The translations under genes were made by a program, and so were the position numbers. Shown piece after piece: positions 34,440-47,437 of a DNA stretch of 64,000 nt. The notes beneath the pieces were generated by a model. That model was not told the DNA's origin. It did no database searches and saw only the letters and a list, made by a program, of their open reading frames with translations. The stretch covers positions 57,573,782 through 57,637,781 of the forward strand of contig CM069449.1 of assembly GCA_035610835.1 (NCBI GenBank), given 5' to 3'. This DNA is from Ophiura sarsii (taxonomy: Eukaryota > Echinodermata > Ophiuroidea > Amphilepidida > Ophiuridae). Position 1 is the first letter of the stretch, and every line of letters begins with the position of its first letter.

Positions 34440-35112
34440 TCGTCATGCGAGTGCAACAATGTCGTAAGTGACATTTTGGCGAAATTGACTTTTTTATATA
34501 TTTTGAAAGAGTAAGTAATTGCGCTCATTTTAAGCTAATTTTGAAGTTATAAAACGAATTAATTATGTTTTAATTAATAAAAAACAATATCGTAAGTGCA
34601 CTTTAATTTAATTTTATATTATTCTGAGTGCAACAACAACGTATCTACCACTTACGATGTTCTTGCACTCTGTTTTCTCATATTTTCTCAAGTTTTCTCA
34701 GTGCAATAATAACGTATCTGCCACATACGTTGTTGTTGCACTCTGATTTTCATATTTTCTCAAGTTTTCTCAGTGCAATAATATCGTATCTGCCACATAC
34801 GTTGTTGTTGCACTCTGATTTCTCATATTTTCGCAAGTTTTCTCAGTGCAATAATAACGTATCTGCCACATACGTTGTTGTTGCACTCACTAGATTTGTT
34901 ATTGCAGATACGTTATCTAAAAATGTCAATATCTTTTCAAATACTTATTTTTATGACACGATGTTCAATTTATATCATCAAAGAAAATAATCTTTATACT
35001 TCCACAACACAATATGTTTACTCAAAAACACAATAAGTATGAAAAACATAAAAATGCTTCTCTTGCAAATACAGCAAAATGCAGATACGATATTGTTGCA
35101 CTCGCACGACGA
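34440..35112. mobile_element. TA-flanked foldback with internal hairpin array, 673 bp
   Basis: TIR TCGTCATGCGAGTGCAACAA (left) and the complement of TCGTCGTGCGAGTGCAACAA (right). TA at 34438-34439 and 35113-35114. The unfilled sequence AATGGTTATATTATTTCATG survives in the next tandem unit at about 35149-35168. The interior is built from GTGCAACAA and CGTATCTGCC words on both strands. The 120-codon ORF at 34628-34990 (+) is an artefact. Confidence 0.95.
34628..34890. repeat. Tandem array of hairpin units, about 91 bp
   Basis: Three to four units of AGTGCAATAATAACGTATCT, GCCAC, ATACGTTGTTGTTGCACTCT and a TCTCATATTTTCTCAAGTTT spacer. In each, AGTGCAATAATAACGTAT pairs with ATACGTTGTTGTTGCACT around a TGCCAC-type loop. 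Confidence 0.95.
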
Positions 35113-35190
35113 TATTATTTCATGTGACTAACACTGTTAATGATGCCAATGGTTATATTATTTCATGTGACTAACACTGTTAATGCAACA

Positions 35191-35426
35191 AATACAAATC
35201 AAAACAATGTTGTGAAGAAGAAAAAAAACCGGAATTGTACAAGTTCACACCACTAAATCTGCCTTGCAACAATGTTTACTGTGTCTTTTAAAATTCATTA
35301 ACAGACGTTAGACTAGGATTGATGTTGCTGAATATAGCTAGGAGGATGCATGCGTCAAACACCATGGATATTAAACAACTAAGTGTATTCGTCGCTGTTT
35401 TGACATACCGTCACATCACGAAAATA
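35191..35426. other. Short unassigned stretch
   Basis: No feature apart from GACATACCGTCACATCACG at about 35401, an inverted match to CATGTGACGGTATGTC at about 36124. Confidence 0.4.
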
Positions 35427-36331
35427 ACTGCGTTATGAGAAAGTTTGACGATTCATTAGAGAGAATTGACATCAAATGTCACTATCATTGCCAAAGAACA
35501 TTAATACATATACTTATTTTTGTATAAGCATGCTACAACAACAAATTGCAATAATCATTAATTAGGAGTAATTATGTCGTAAAGTCATATGTCGGTATAG
35601 CCAGAACAAAAGGAGAAACAACAAAGAGTTCCTATTCTTCCTGCAGCGATATGCCAGTGATATGCTGGTATTTCAGACCTGCAGCTACACGGTGTCTATG
35701 GCAGAATATCATGATATGCGTATTTCAGAACGCATCGAGGGTTGAGCACCAGAAAGCCGTAACTCAACGTTAGGCAAATTGATATTTTGGTACAAAAATA
35801 ATCCATATAACCTAGATTTTCAGAACCATAAAGAGATAATTCATAGACATTCTTAATTTGCCTAAAATTAGAGTTATAGGTTGGGTGCTACAGTGTATTG
35901 TAATGAGTCCCAAATATTTGAAAGTCGATTATCTCGGCTTTCTAGCGCTCAACCCTCGACATCTGTAGTGCATTGTGTGTAATAACCGTGGCATATCACA
36001 CACTAAATGGTGCTGTAATATATCATTAAATAATTACCCGTTTATCTCGATTTTTTGAAAATATAAAGTTTCATTCTTAGATTATAAAATGCATATAACT
36101 TAACTCATTTACCAAAAATAACACATGTGACGGTATGTCAGCGTTACTGCGTTATGAGAAAGTTTGTAGACTCATTGGAGAGAAATTACATCAAATGTTA
36201 CTATCATTGTCAAAGAACATTAATACATAAATACTTATTTTTGTATACGCATGCTACAACAACAAATTGCAATTATCATTAATTAGGAGTAATTCATTTA
36301 CCAAAAATAACACATGTGCCGGTATGTCAGA
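35427..36331. repeat. About 150-bp repeat in two copies plus 187-bp period tail
   Basis: TGCGTTATGAGAAAGTTTG through CATTAATTAGGAGTAATT occurs at 35427-35573 and 36145-36294. The second copy is bracketed by direct repeats of CATTTACCAAAAATAACACA (36108 and 36295), giving one full 187-bp tandem period plus a partial one. A TIR element sits between the copies. Confidence 0.88.
35736..35958. mobile_element. TIR element, about 223 bp
   Basis: CGAGGGTTGAGCACCAGAAA then GCCG at the left is inverted as CGGCTTTCTAGCGCTCAACC then CTCG at the right. Inner words also pair loosely (GGCAAATTGAT/TAATTTGCC). Target duplication unclear. Confidence 0.8.
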
Positions 36332-37262
36332 CCAGCGACGAATTGCATTCGAAACATAAGGCTCGTCATTGAAGGGTTTTTAAACGGTTAAAGCATCTGC
36401 ACGATATTGCAGCGCAAAAACATAACACATTTAGCTAAATTAAATGACCTGACCTGTATATTAAGGAAACTGTTTATTAAGTGTATTCACGGAGAATTTT
36501 GCGCAATGGACGTTTTTATAAATAAAAAAATTGAAAACAACAGTGTATTGCATTGATCTTTATTGCACTTTTACAAAATGTTTTATGGATTGTGTGTCGT
36601 TAGTACTCGAATTGCTGAATGTTGTTTCTGAATGGAGAAGTAACATCGATCTAAATAGCACACTTTTGATCAATTTGAGGAAAACCGTCACAATTAAAAT
36701 GATAAATAGTATCCCTGATCATCATGCACTCTTCCAAAACCCCCGTACAAATATAAAGGCTCATCTTTAGCTTACCATTTATTTAATAATCTTTGGATTC
36801 ACCAAACTTAAGGTGGGATAACAATCAAAGCGCTTGGAACATTCAAAGACGTTGCTTGCGCGTCATCTTCCATCGCCATTCAAATAAGTATATATAGAAC
36901 CAAATTCAAATTAATTGGACAAAGAGAAACTAGATCTTATTAAATGACCAATGCAAATACTCGTTTGGTTCACTAGGGGACATGTAATCCATAACAAACG
37001 ATATAACACAAACATGTCAACTACATTGGTGGTATTTAATGTATTTAAAATGTGAGAAGAAGTACCCAAGCTTAATGCCTGTATATTTATCGCATTGGAA
37101 TCGTAATTCAAATATCTGGGTTCAGTTTGCAATACATCTAATATCATCTGATATTTTTCTAATAAATGTCTTACAAAACAATGCTTTGCTATATCCATGT
37201 TATATACGGGTAATTTTACCAGCATATCTGAATCGGAGGTTATTGTCAGGCTTTATGGACGG
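36332..37262. other. No gene recognised
   Basis: ORFs at 36531-36770 (+), 36911-37225 (-) and 37039-37359 (+), 79-106 codons, have no recognised domain. The last two overlap on opposite strands. Confidence 0.45.
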
Positions 37263-37550
37263 TACAACAACAACAACAACAAAAGGGTATTTAGGACGCT
37301 ATTTACATATGTACCATAGCGTTTACAAGAAAATCAAAGTTAAAATAAATAAGTCTTAAGATTACTTTTAAAAGTCTCCGTTGACTGAGCAGTTCTGAGG
37401 TGTATTGGCAGTGAGTTCCAGGCCTTTGCAGCAGTAACCTTAAAACTGCGATCACCTATAGTAAGGTTGGTAAGATCTGGGAACAACCAGCCGGTTAGTG
37501 TCCATCGCAGATCGAAGGGAGCGAGCAGGGACATACACAGAGAACTGCTT
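37263..37550 (-). pseudogene. LINE reverse-transcriptase C-terminus and 3' tail
   Basis: The last part of the 122-codon ORF at 37340-37708 (-) reads GDRSFKVTAAKAWNSLP followed by IHLRTAQSTETFKSNLKTYL and F. This is the classical C-terminal signature of CR1/L2/Jockey-type LINE polyproteins (GDRSF..A...WNSLP...R...S...FK..LKTYLF). The stop is followed by a short UTR and a (TTG)n tail on the - strand (37264-37281). Upstream residues LLAPFDLRWTLTGWLF probably belong to the same domain. The N-terminal half of the ORF is not recognised, so it is a 5'-truncated copy. The different tail from 31520-31803 indicates a different LINE lineage. Confidence 0.9.
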
Positions 37551-40500
37551 AGCCAAATAGTATATTGAACGCTACGAACGAATGAAACGCTTGTGACGTC
37601 TGTATTAAAGCTATGCGATGTCATCTCCATTAAACATGTTAAATATGTGATTTCATCTCCAATTATATAGTCTATTACTATAAAACTAAATCTATTCGAC
37701 TCGAACACTTTTCCTACTACACTATTTGTATGTAAGTTGCGTGCTAAAGTGCTAAACGAATTCTACACCTTTACCGTTCCTGCTGGAGGAGTGTTGCAAC
37801 TCATGCGGCTCCCCAAAGTGCCCTGAGCCATTTTGACTCGGTGCCTGTGATATGCATACACAATTACAAGCCCGAAAAAACACACGAGCTACGGCAGATA
37901 GCGATATATCATCATGTGTATGAGTTAACGCTCTTGCCCTATATAATTTTTTCAATCATACTTACGGAAGGCTTGTCTAAATCAGATAAAAAATGCAACC
38001 GAATAATTTCTTTGCCTCGCATTGACCTGTATTTCACTTTGATTTAATCAAGATATGGATTTGGCAAAGGGCATGTATTGATTGTATTAGTAAAATGTCA
38101 GAGTATCATTTTAAGTTGGTGTACATGTTAAATGCTGGAAATATTCTAATTCCACACTTCTGTTTGGAAGTACAACCTTTATTTTGGCTTTATTTCTATA
38201 TACGGTACCCTATGTATTGAATTAAATTCGTTGTTATTCATTTTTCAGTTTGCTGTGCTATAATATGTAAATATACCAAAGTTCAAATTCAAAAGTTTCA
38301 TAGCTTCAATAGATGAATAAGGAAAATTCAATGCGGGACATTATTACTTTGAAATCTGTTCTATGTCAGTGGCAAATTCTCCTCAACCAATTACAACATA
38401 TTTATTATAATATGGGTCAAATTAAAAAAAGATCCTTGGCACGTCTGAAAGAGACATCCTTTATTTTCTATGGTGACATGTCTCATTTTAGTGATTTTCA
38501 CAAGATAATAATACCTTGAATGTAGTAGCTGTCACTATAAGTTGGAATATTTTTATTAAGTCTGTTGAAAGAAGGAGAAAAAAAATTATTGTATAGTCCA
38601 GCATTCCCCCAAACAAACAGTCCAAAATATGTGTTAAAGTAATTATCAGCTGAGGATCGTCTAACTTCTACCTTCTAATACATGGTACAGATAGGCATCT
38701 TGGCCACAGATATGAAAAGAAGTTGAATCACACCTAAAATGTGTTATTCAAAAAATACAGGGTCAGAAAATCAAGATAGGACTTAATTGAAGTCACATCA
38801 ATTGTTATATATACTCGTTTAACAGCATTATAAGCCTTTCATTGCAATGTAATGTCAATGGAACCCGTAGACACTGGTGACAGAAATCAGTGGGTCATGT
38901 GATTAAAGTGAAGCATGCTGCTCAAGAAGTCTTCTTGGGTCGAAAAAATATACCTTTACAAAAGCTGTATTTGTCCAATATCATAACAGTTTCGTACCAT
39001 ATTAATGGAAACATTGGCAATCAAATCTTCTGAAGTGTTCTATATATGAGGGAGTATAAACTGAGGCCCGGCTTTTATAGACTGAAATTGTTCAATCCAC
39101 ATTTACGACAATTTAATTCTTTGCGGGATATTTAAGACCCACCCAAAAAGGGAAATAATTCAACCTGTATTTGAATGTTCGCTCTTTGGGAGTGTACCCT
39201 CAAACTAAATTCGATTTACCAGGGAAGAGATTTTTCATTCTTTTACCTAACTAGAGTATGTACAGATGAAATGACTTCAAACGGTAAAAACTGTCAAACG
39301 AAAATTTCACAGCTCTTAAAACACCTACATTTGCTTTTACTGTAACTGCTTTTGCATCACTTTTGCAATGCCCCAATTATTTACAATTGAGAAACACGTC
39401 TCAGCTCAAACGCTGACTCAAAGTGATAGACGGAAAAACGTTTTATACTCTAGCGAGCACTTACTAACCACTTTTAGCCGGCGCTACGGGACAAATTCTC
39501 CGATTTAAAAGAGTATTTTAACGAATACCGACCTTTCAGTGATCGATAAGAAGAGACATGTATAATTCAACTACGCTAGTTTTTGACCTATAACCCTTTA
39601 AAAGAGTATGTAGCTAAACGTCATTTGCCGATTGAGCATTTCTGGTGAAAGCAAAATCGGATGTCTAATAGGAACATTGATTTGTACAGACAGTTTTCGT
39701 GATGGTGGAAAACTCTCACTTATAGCTGTAACTGACTTAGTAATGGCTCACCCTTACACACGTTATATCTAAGATATTAAAAGCCAACCTCCAATAAATT
39801 GTTTGCTACTCAACTAAACCAGGTGTGACGTATAGTTGCTCATCGATCTGAACAGTGATGGCGCTGTTGAGGGTAGAACATATTATTTTAAATTCACCTT
39901 TGTGAAATTCGTTTTAAAGTTTTTAACATGGCGACTATTACTATATAGACAAATTCTGATATTTCACCATTTATGGGAATCAATTGTCTAATTTGTGTAA
40001 TCTTTTGGGAAAGTAGTATTTCCAGTGATAGGCCCTACTTGTTAAAATCTCTTGTCCTGAATTAACATCCGTCGTGAAATACTTACGATCCGAATTTCTG
40101 TTCAATTTAAAGTATCTTCAAAAGGCAGGCTTAAGGTAACCAGGTGCGGACGTATTTAGTTTATTGAAATTAAAGATGTGTAAACTGTCGTTATTCCTGA
40201 TAAATCCACGATTTACTGTAATAAAGAGCGTGGCACATCTGGAATAAATGGGAGGTGAACTGAAATTTATTACAATTTGACAAATTACATTTGAACAGAA
40301 AAATACATCTTAAGAACATGCAGGTAAATATTGCTATGATTTGACCAGATAACGTCTTCAGTTCCTTGATACCAAAGACATTCAACATAGGTGAGAAACG
40401 CCGAATTTCGGTAACATATTATTTTGAGGATGCCGGTTAGTTCCTGGGCATCTCCTAAACACATGGTATACTTTAAGTTGTGTATACTTGAGTTCCATTG

Positions 40501-43500
40501 TCCCGTAAATAATACGACAACAAATCGTGTTATTGGCTATTTTTACCACCACAATTCCACACTGTTACATTGCTTCACATCTCTATAGGTATCCCTTTTT
40601 CGCACGGTTTTCCAATCGCGGTTAAAATTATAGCTACTGTTACTTTTATATTGGACATAACATGTGATATTACAGTTCGATGATTGACTGACTGACTGAT
40701 TATTTGATTGATTGAACAGTTTGACGAGAACCTGATTGCCCATTACGTTTACTGCTACAACGTCGAGTTCATTTAAGTTTGAGCAATTACGAGGGTAAAA
40801 AATCACATCAATTTAAAGAATGTAATGATTTCACCGGTTCATAACCCAGTGAACAATTTCAATTAATTGTACCAAATATACGTCTGAAGTGCCATCGATT
40901 ACTTTTAATGGAGAGTGTGTAGCTTTTAAAGATAACAACTTGATGGAGAGCATAACGCTTTTTTATAAATAGCAATTTCGGTGCTAGGATGTTGACGAAC
41001 GTAGACGCAGCTGTAATGAATTAGTAAAAAAAGTTTCGTCGTCTGTTTGCCTCCCGAAAAAATCAATCGGTTTGTCCTCCAATAAACTTCCTATTAAATA
41101 TCTCCGTTCTCGGAAGGTCCTTAACTTCCTCGGGCGTATTATGCCCTGTAAGTGCAGGGCTATCGATTTATACGGCACAGCTGCGCAAGGTGCGCCAATG
41201 ATGTGCAAAATATCTTACATCTCCGCAAGAGCTGTTTCACTTATAGGAGGTGAGGTGCCTGTGCATACGGGGCCAAGAAAAGGCAGTTAACTTCTCATGT
41301 ATTTGACATAATAGCGTGTGCAGAATGGCGTAACTGACACAATTTTGTGTTACAGTATGGACGCACAGTGGTAATAGACGATAGTTATGAGCTATCATCT
41401 AACTTATATAATGTATGGCGATTTGGTAAATGCGACCATGGAGAGGCAAATATTTAACATTATAGCACGTATTGTATAGCAACTTAGGAGCGAAATTCAT
41501 CGGTATAAAACATGAGATTTGATATGACGAAACTTTATATTACTCATTTGGACTTGAACTTATGAATTTCAAATATTTTCCCTCGATATCACAAAATTAG
41601 AATCAAAATTTGAATAAGAAATGGATAATGGGTGATTTATGTACTCTCGTCTTTATAAATTGGTAGAAACCCGTTTGTTGGAATAGTACATGGTGGTTAT
41701 AAACTTGGAACCCACGCTACATATCTTTCGTGAGAGCGCCGGAAAGGTAAGCGTACGTTCCGTCCGTATGTCAGTATGCATGGGAATTCGGGAATGTGAA
41801 AACGTACATTACTCTGAAGGGTTTTTTTTCTTCAAAAAGATTCAACTTCTACATTTGATATATAATAGAACAAAAACCACGGAATAATCATTTACTTTAA
41901 AGTGATACAATGTTGTGAATCTGTGATGATGAAACATAGCTAGCTCGTTTTGCCTTGGGTTTTTTAACATTGTGTTGCTTCAAACAGTCCAGGCAAATGA
42001 CATAATCAGGAAATCGGGTTTTATTTCCTGATCTGGAAATGCAGTGATAAGCTAATTTTGCAGGTAGTTATTTTTGTGAATTACCAAAATTCTTCAATGT
42101 TGGCGAATCAAAACCATACAAATAACATATCATTATAAATACACTGCAATTGTTTAGGTAATTATTTTCGTGAATATGAGCCCTCGCGAATATATCAAAG
42201 TATTCTACCCCGGGACACTTTATTATAAGAAAGGTCACATTCTTTGTTTGGTAAATCATGCTTAAAAGATAGTTGATTAAATAATGACCGTGGCGTTTAA
42301 TTATTGACCGAGCTGTTTTAAAAATAAAGACATTAATTAATTAATCAATTAATTAGATTAATGAATAATTGATTGTTAATCGAACAATTATTTTTGCTGT
42401 TTTATTATATTAGACTAATGAGAGTTATGTCTATTCACGTTCAAATTACAAAAGTAACACATCATTGTTGAAATCTATTTTGAAATGAAGTGTTTAGTTT
42501 TTAAATTTAAAAAAATCAGTTTCCGGATATGGCACATTACCAGATATGCTATCTCCAAATAAACTAGGTAATCATCTCAAATGACGGGCCCTATTCCGTG
42601 AAAAACATTCTAAACATTGCTATAACCCCCTCCACGCACATGTCCCCCTGTTTTATTTGATATTTAGGTGCTGGATAACAAGGTGTAGTATTGTCATGTC
42701 GTATTATCTCCAAGTCGTGTATCTGAGCAAGTTAAAACTTGCTCAAAAATGTATTGAAAACACACGAAATTCAAAACTCCCAACACTGATCCAAACAAAC
42801 TTACTCGTTGGCAGCTGATTTATTTCACTGTTTGAGTAGTTTATCTTAGATGGAGAAACAACTAGGCGTAGATCGTCTTTGTTTTCATTATCAAAATTCA
42901 ATCAATTGTGATTGAAAACAGAAGGAACTGGATAAAATACCCTATGAAATTGTACCCTTTTCAATTCCCATTCGGAATGTATACCCAATGTCGCTGTGCG
43001 ACGGCCAGGTGCCGTTTGCTTGGTTTGCCTGCACCGGTTATTAATGTTCGTTTCTTTTATCGTTTCAATGTTCCCCGGCGTCTTATAAGACATTCATTTG
43101 CTAAGTCAATTTCAATGTCTTGGGAGAAACCATCCAACATTTCTACACAGCCGGGAGCAGCATTGCCCGCGCAATCAATAAAATAAGAGACGGGTCGATC
43201 CACACATGCCGCAGGGCATCTAGGGAAGTGCTTTTCAGTGATTGCCAAAACGCAGCACATTGCGCCTGTGGGTGGTTTACAAATATTGTAACGCTACCTT
43301 ACTATCTTCACGCCCAAATTCTTTTAAGGATACGGTACAATAGACTGACTACATTCATGCCTGTGCAATAAGCGACTGAGGCAGCGCGATTTAATTTCGG
43401 CTGTCTACAGAACATTACAAGTACGGTGGAATTAAAACCCTTCTTTTTATTGAAATCAATTGTATTCATGTGTTTCTTGCATATGGGAACCTTTTGGGGA

Positions 43501-44430
43501 AAAAAGAATATTCAAAGTATATGTAATGTATTCATGGTTTGTATATCCCATCCCTGGTCTCATCTTTCTAGCTGATATTCTGTTAAAACCACTTGTACAT
43601 ATCATTATGAAATTCCATCAAGGCATTTCAGTGTGTACCACACTTTGCTGTTGCAGTCGTCTCGAAACCCAGATCCAGCGCAAAGCATACATATATGCAC
43701 AACTGGTTGGTTTTTATTTAGGATACGCGGGGGTTAGTATCAGCTGTAGGCTATTTAGTGTTTTATAACCGCATTTCTCACTGGTTGCCATTGGGGGGTA
43801 AAAGCGTCAAAAGAAAAACATGGTCTTGAAGAAGTAGAAATTCACCGGATCAATCGTGGAAATGAAGTAGTGAGAAGAAGACTTGATTATTGTTTTCTTT
43901 GCCCTCGTACGATTTGATAGGGGTTTGGTAAGGCCATGGCCATGTAATAACACCAGTCATGAGCTCAGTGTAACTCTATCCCCGCTTGCTTACGCTATCT
44001 CAGGTATGCTTGTGTTCGATAAGACCGTTAGTTTTGTGAGATTTTTATTCAAACACTGGCAGGTGTTAATATTTTTCGATTTTGTTTAAGGTTCATTTTT
44101 GGATAACGATGATACAATGTTGGGAAATCTCGAAACTCTTCAATATACCCGAAATGCATGTAACAATGTATTATGGACTCCGAATGAAACATTCTTAAAG
44201 TGGGAGGTTATTACATATCATGTCATTTTCTCTCTTTTTTTCAATCTTAAAATGACTTGTAGGGAGTTCTTATTCTTAAAGCTCATGAGCGGTAAACTTG
44301 AACTCTGGCCTTTTACAGACGGGACAGCTTACTGTTTAAGTACTATACTGTTCAAGTAGACATATTCGTCGAATTCTCTTACCATGGAGACCATTTTAAT
44401 AACAGGTTCAGTTACAGTTGATAACATATA
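37551..44430. other. About 6.9 kb without recognisable gene or element
   Basis: The longest quiet stretch. I saw no long inverted or tandem repeats. ORFs of 60-102 codons (for example 42908-43186, 43120-43371 and 43460-43768, all +) have no family signature. An AAAG|GTAAGCG donor-like site at 41747 lacks an acceptor. Simple GATT/GACT words occur near 40680-40715 and ATTAATTA words near 42330-42350. The 42.9-43.4 kb part is slightly GC-richer and worth a translated search. Confidence 0.45.
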
Positions 44431-45007
44431 CACCTAGCACAAAAAGGCCCTGACCAGGTGCTTTGATGTTAGCTAATCCGAAATCAATATTCGATACGAA
44501 CAATCTGAGATAAACATTTCATGAGCGAATTTCTTCTCCTTAGTTTGATACCTCATTCATAAAAATTGAGTGGATATTGTTGATGTTATGATTATTTAAT
44601 CGACTACAACTACCAAAACAATTATTGCACTAAAATTGGGTTTCAAATGGATATCCTTGCTTATTGTGTGATTACGCATTGAAAATGTGTTTGTACCGAC
44701 TCCTTATCGATGCCTGTTTCCCATTCATCCATCCCCATACCTGACTGGTTGAGATAGCACACTGTGGACAATACAATTCAATGATATCCCATAGGAAACC
44801 TATTCTAGTGCAACTTTGTTGTCGTTACTTGTGGTTATTAAAATTATCATAACTTCAAAAGTATCCATTCGATTCGTATGAATGAGGTATCAAACTACGG
44901 CGAAGAAATTTGTTCATTTAATGTTAATCTCAGATTTTTGGTACTGATTATTGATTTAGGATTAGCCAACATCAAAGCGCCTGGTCAGGGACTTTTTGTG
45001 CTAGGTG
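44431..45007. mobile_element. TA-flanked foldback, about 230-bp arms, 577 bp
   Basis: TIR CACCTAGCACAAAAAGGCCC (left) with the complement at 45007. TA at 44429-44430 and 45008-45009. Arms continue through CTGACCAGG, GCTTTGATGTT, TTAGTTTGATACCTCATTCA-like and TTGCACTA words. The loop is about 120 bp. No coding capacity. Confidence 0.94.
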
Positions 45008-45009
45008 TA

Positions 45010-47437
45010 TACTATATCTACCATATCGGAGAACCCTTTTTTTTTTAAATATTTCAGTGACAAAAATGATCGAAAAGCGCTTCGACGAAATACCTAGATT
45101 AAACAACTTTGACATATTATGAGATCCGATATTTACACAAATAACATATTAAGGAGTGTTCATAAATACTTTGGTAGGGGCTGGAAAATATAGGGGGTCC
45201 AAAAAGTGTTGATACTCTGCAAAGGGGGTCAAAAAAGTTTTGAAAACCCCTAAAGAGGGGGATCAAAAAAGTTTGAACACTCGTTAATGTCCAACATTTT
45301 CTGGGGCTTCAGTAATACTGTATAAAATAAATAAAACCCGGATGTTAAAATCTCAAAGCACAACCCATTGCACAATATTCCCTTAAAAGTTGTTATCTGG
45401 CAAATACAAAGTCACCTTGAAATATCTGTCAGTCCGTAGACATTTTTTTCCCGTGGCGAATATACATTTATATAAGAGTGTTTTATTGGTTAATACAATT
45501 ATAATAAACATTGCAAGTGGCATGGCTGTACTTGGCATGCTTGGCCTGGCCATACATCTTTTGCGAGAGGTAGTGCGTCAGGATGCCTGCTCATTGCTCA
45601 TATGCAATCATCAAAATTGCCCGCGGTAGACACAATTAATTCCACGCTATTTCACACTCTATAGCGTGCGTGGTAATACAATTTCTATCAATTTCCAGAT
45701 TTCACCAAGGTCGAGCTCTAACCCAATTCCTTCAGGGGAAGAGACTAGCAGCATGTTACTGCTAACATAATATAGTATTCTTGGTCAAAAATCGATTGAT
45801 GTATGCCGGTCATGTTTCATTGTCTTTATCGCTTATAGCTAGGTGTTCATAATAAAAATAAAATTCGATGAAAAATATCAATGTTATCACATGTGCATAT
45901 CTTTCAGGGCATCATCTTACCTTTATTAAATTTGCAATTTTATCTGATATATTCATAACGTCAACTAGCCGGGCGTATGAACAGTTTGGTTTCTTTATTG
46001 GCTTATTTGAAAACATGACAGGTATTGTTTATTTAGTTAAGATATTTTCACACTAATGTCATCGGGAAGGTATGTTTACGTATCATAGGCATTTTAGTGA
46101 CTGGATTTATTTTCACAGGTTACGGCTAGCACCATGATGCCCTTATAAAAATGTGCATACCTTATATCACTTTTGAAATGATACTATCCGTACTATATCA
46201 TCCGCAGCAATATAACCTTACGCTATAAAAATGACAGTATATTGTAAAAAGGAGTGGATGAAAAAGGTTGAAAATAAATATTTATATATAGGACTTGGGA
46301 AAACCCACCGACGACCGAACTGGCTTATAGAACTGTTTATGCCGCAATTACAATTTCTTGTAAAAATATACAGTCTAAACCTGTACAATTTAATGTTTTT
46401 ACAATACACAGTAATTGCTACGGTGATTTGTTGACAGCACTGCTGCCAGTATTTACCGTAAAATTGACAGCATTTTTTGTTCGTAACATTTAGTACTTAA
46501 TTGTATAATAATTGTAATAACAATAATAACAACTGATGTTTATGTAGGTGTATCACTTACCCCATACCCCTCGGACAGCTTACCCCAAACAATGAGTCAG
46601 TAGTTTGTCAAATATTATTCAAATACGCTTGTGAAATTGTTCACCAAAATATTTCACAAAATAATATCCTTTGTCGTGATAATTAAGTCCACAACCTTTC
46701 ATAAAACAAAAAACATGGCATTTTTTGTTTTTAGCCATTGCGAAGTTGTCTGTAGTCAGCGAGCATTTTTGAATTCATTATGGCGTGGGTGTCTACAATT
46801 AAAATAACAAATGGTTTACTTTGTTCTTTGAAAATACTTAAACCACTATTGAATTCATACCCATGGTAATGATTTAGCTTGTAGCACTTTTTTTAAATAA
46901 AATTGTATACCGCAAGTCCAAACAACCGATGTCCCAAGTTTATAGCAACATATGCCATTTATCAATCGTATCGAACATCACTCCTGTACACACTACAACA
47001 TGGTACCAATCAACTGCAATGCAGTTAGCATCTTTAAAATATGACCGTTTTGCATAGACATTGTATTACTGTTGTATAGCTATCAATCATAAAAAGTACA
47101 TCAAACATGATCTGAACTCATCTTCATAAATCGTCCTTTCTATCTATGAATTTTCAATCGGTCACCAAAGAAGGTTGCTTCAAAGATCTGGAGAATATCA
47201 TATGTCAAGTTACCCTAAAGTTGCATATATTTGGCATTTAGAAGCTATGGATATGTCAAGTTTTAACCAAAGTCGTACTGTTCAAAATAAGCCATTATTT
47301 TGAATAAGGCATTATTTTGGACCACCTACCTGATGGACCAATTCCCGTAAACAATTCGAACACAGATTTCCGTTTCATATTAACAATATATATTTTCAAA
47401 GTCAGCTAAATTGTGTAAGCTATTCCCAAATAACTAA
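45010..47437. other. No gene recognised
   Basis: G-rich stretch 45174-45275 repeats GGGGGTCAAAAAAGTTT-type words. A TTTCAG acceptor-like site at 45057 is followed by a 20-codon open frame ending in TGA, too weak to call. An acceptor-like TTTTCACAG|GTTAC occurs at 46119. ORFs at 45390-46434 are unassigned. Confidence 0.4.

Larger units (their letters stand above)
34396..35190. repeat. 42-bp tandem repeat, split by an insertion
   Basis: Units resembling CATGTGACTAACACTGTTAA then TGATGCCAATGGTTATATTA lie at 34396-34439, 35115-35157 and 35158-35190 (last partial). The 673-bp element sits between the first and second units. Confidence 0.85.

Noticed and set aside
34628..34890. CRISPR-like array of repeats and spacers
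   Set aside because: Units are near-identical throughout, with no unique spacers, and the sequence is clearly eukaryotic.
34628..34990. 120-codon ORF on the + strand
   Set aside because: It is periodic because it runs through the tandem hairpin array inside a TA-flanked element. The repeats are DNA-level palindromes, not protein repeats.
41690..41746. Exon ending at GAAAG|GTAAGCG
   Set aside because: No pyrimidine-rich acceptor upstream and no recognisable peptide.
42908..43371. Two overlapping 83-92-codon ORFs as exons
   Set aside because: They are in different frames, have no recognised motif and no matching splice signals. Kept only as a suggestion for a translated search.
45058..45122. 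Terminal exon after a TTTCAG acceptor-like site
   Set aside because: Only about 20 open codons, directly beside a MITE. Below what I can support.
46120..46150. Second exon resembling the 23331 candidate (CACAG|GTTAC)
   Set aside because: Only about ten shared bases around the acceptor, an early stop and no donor.
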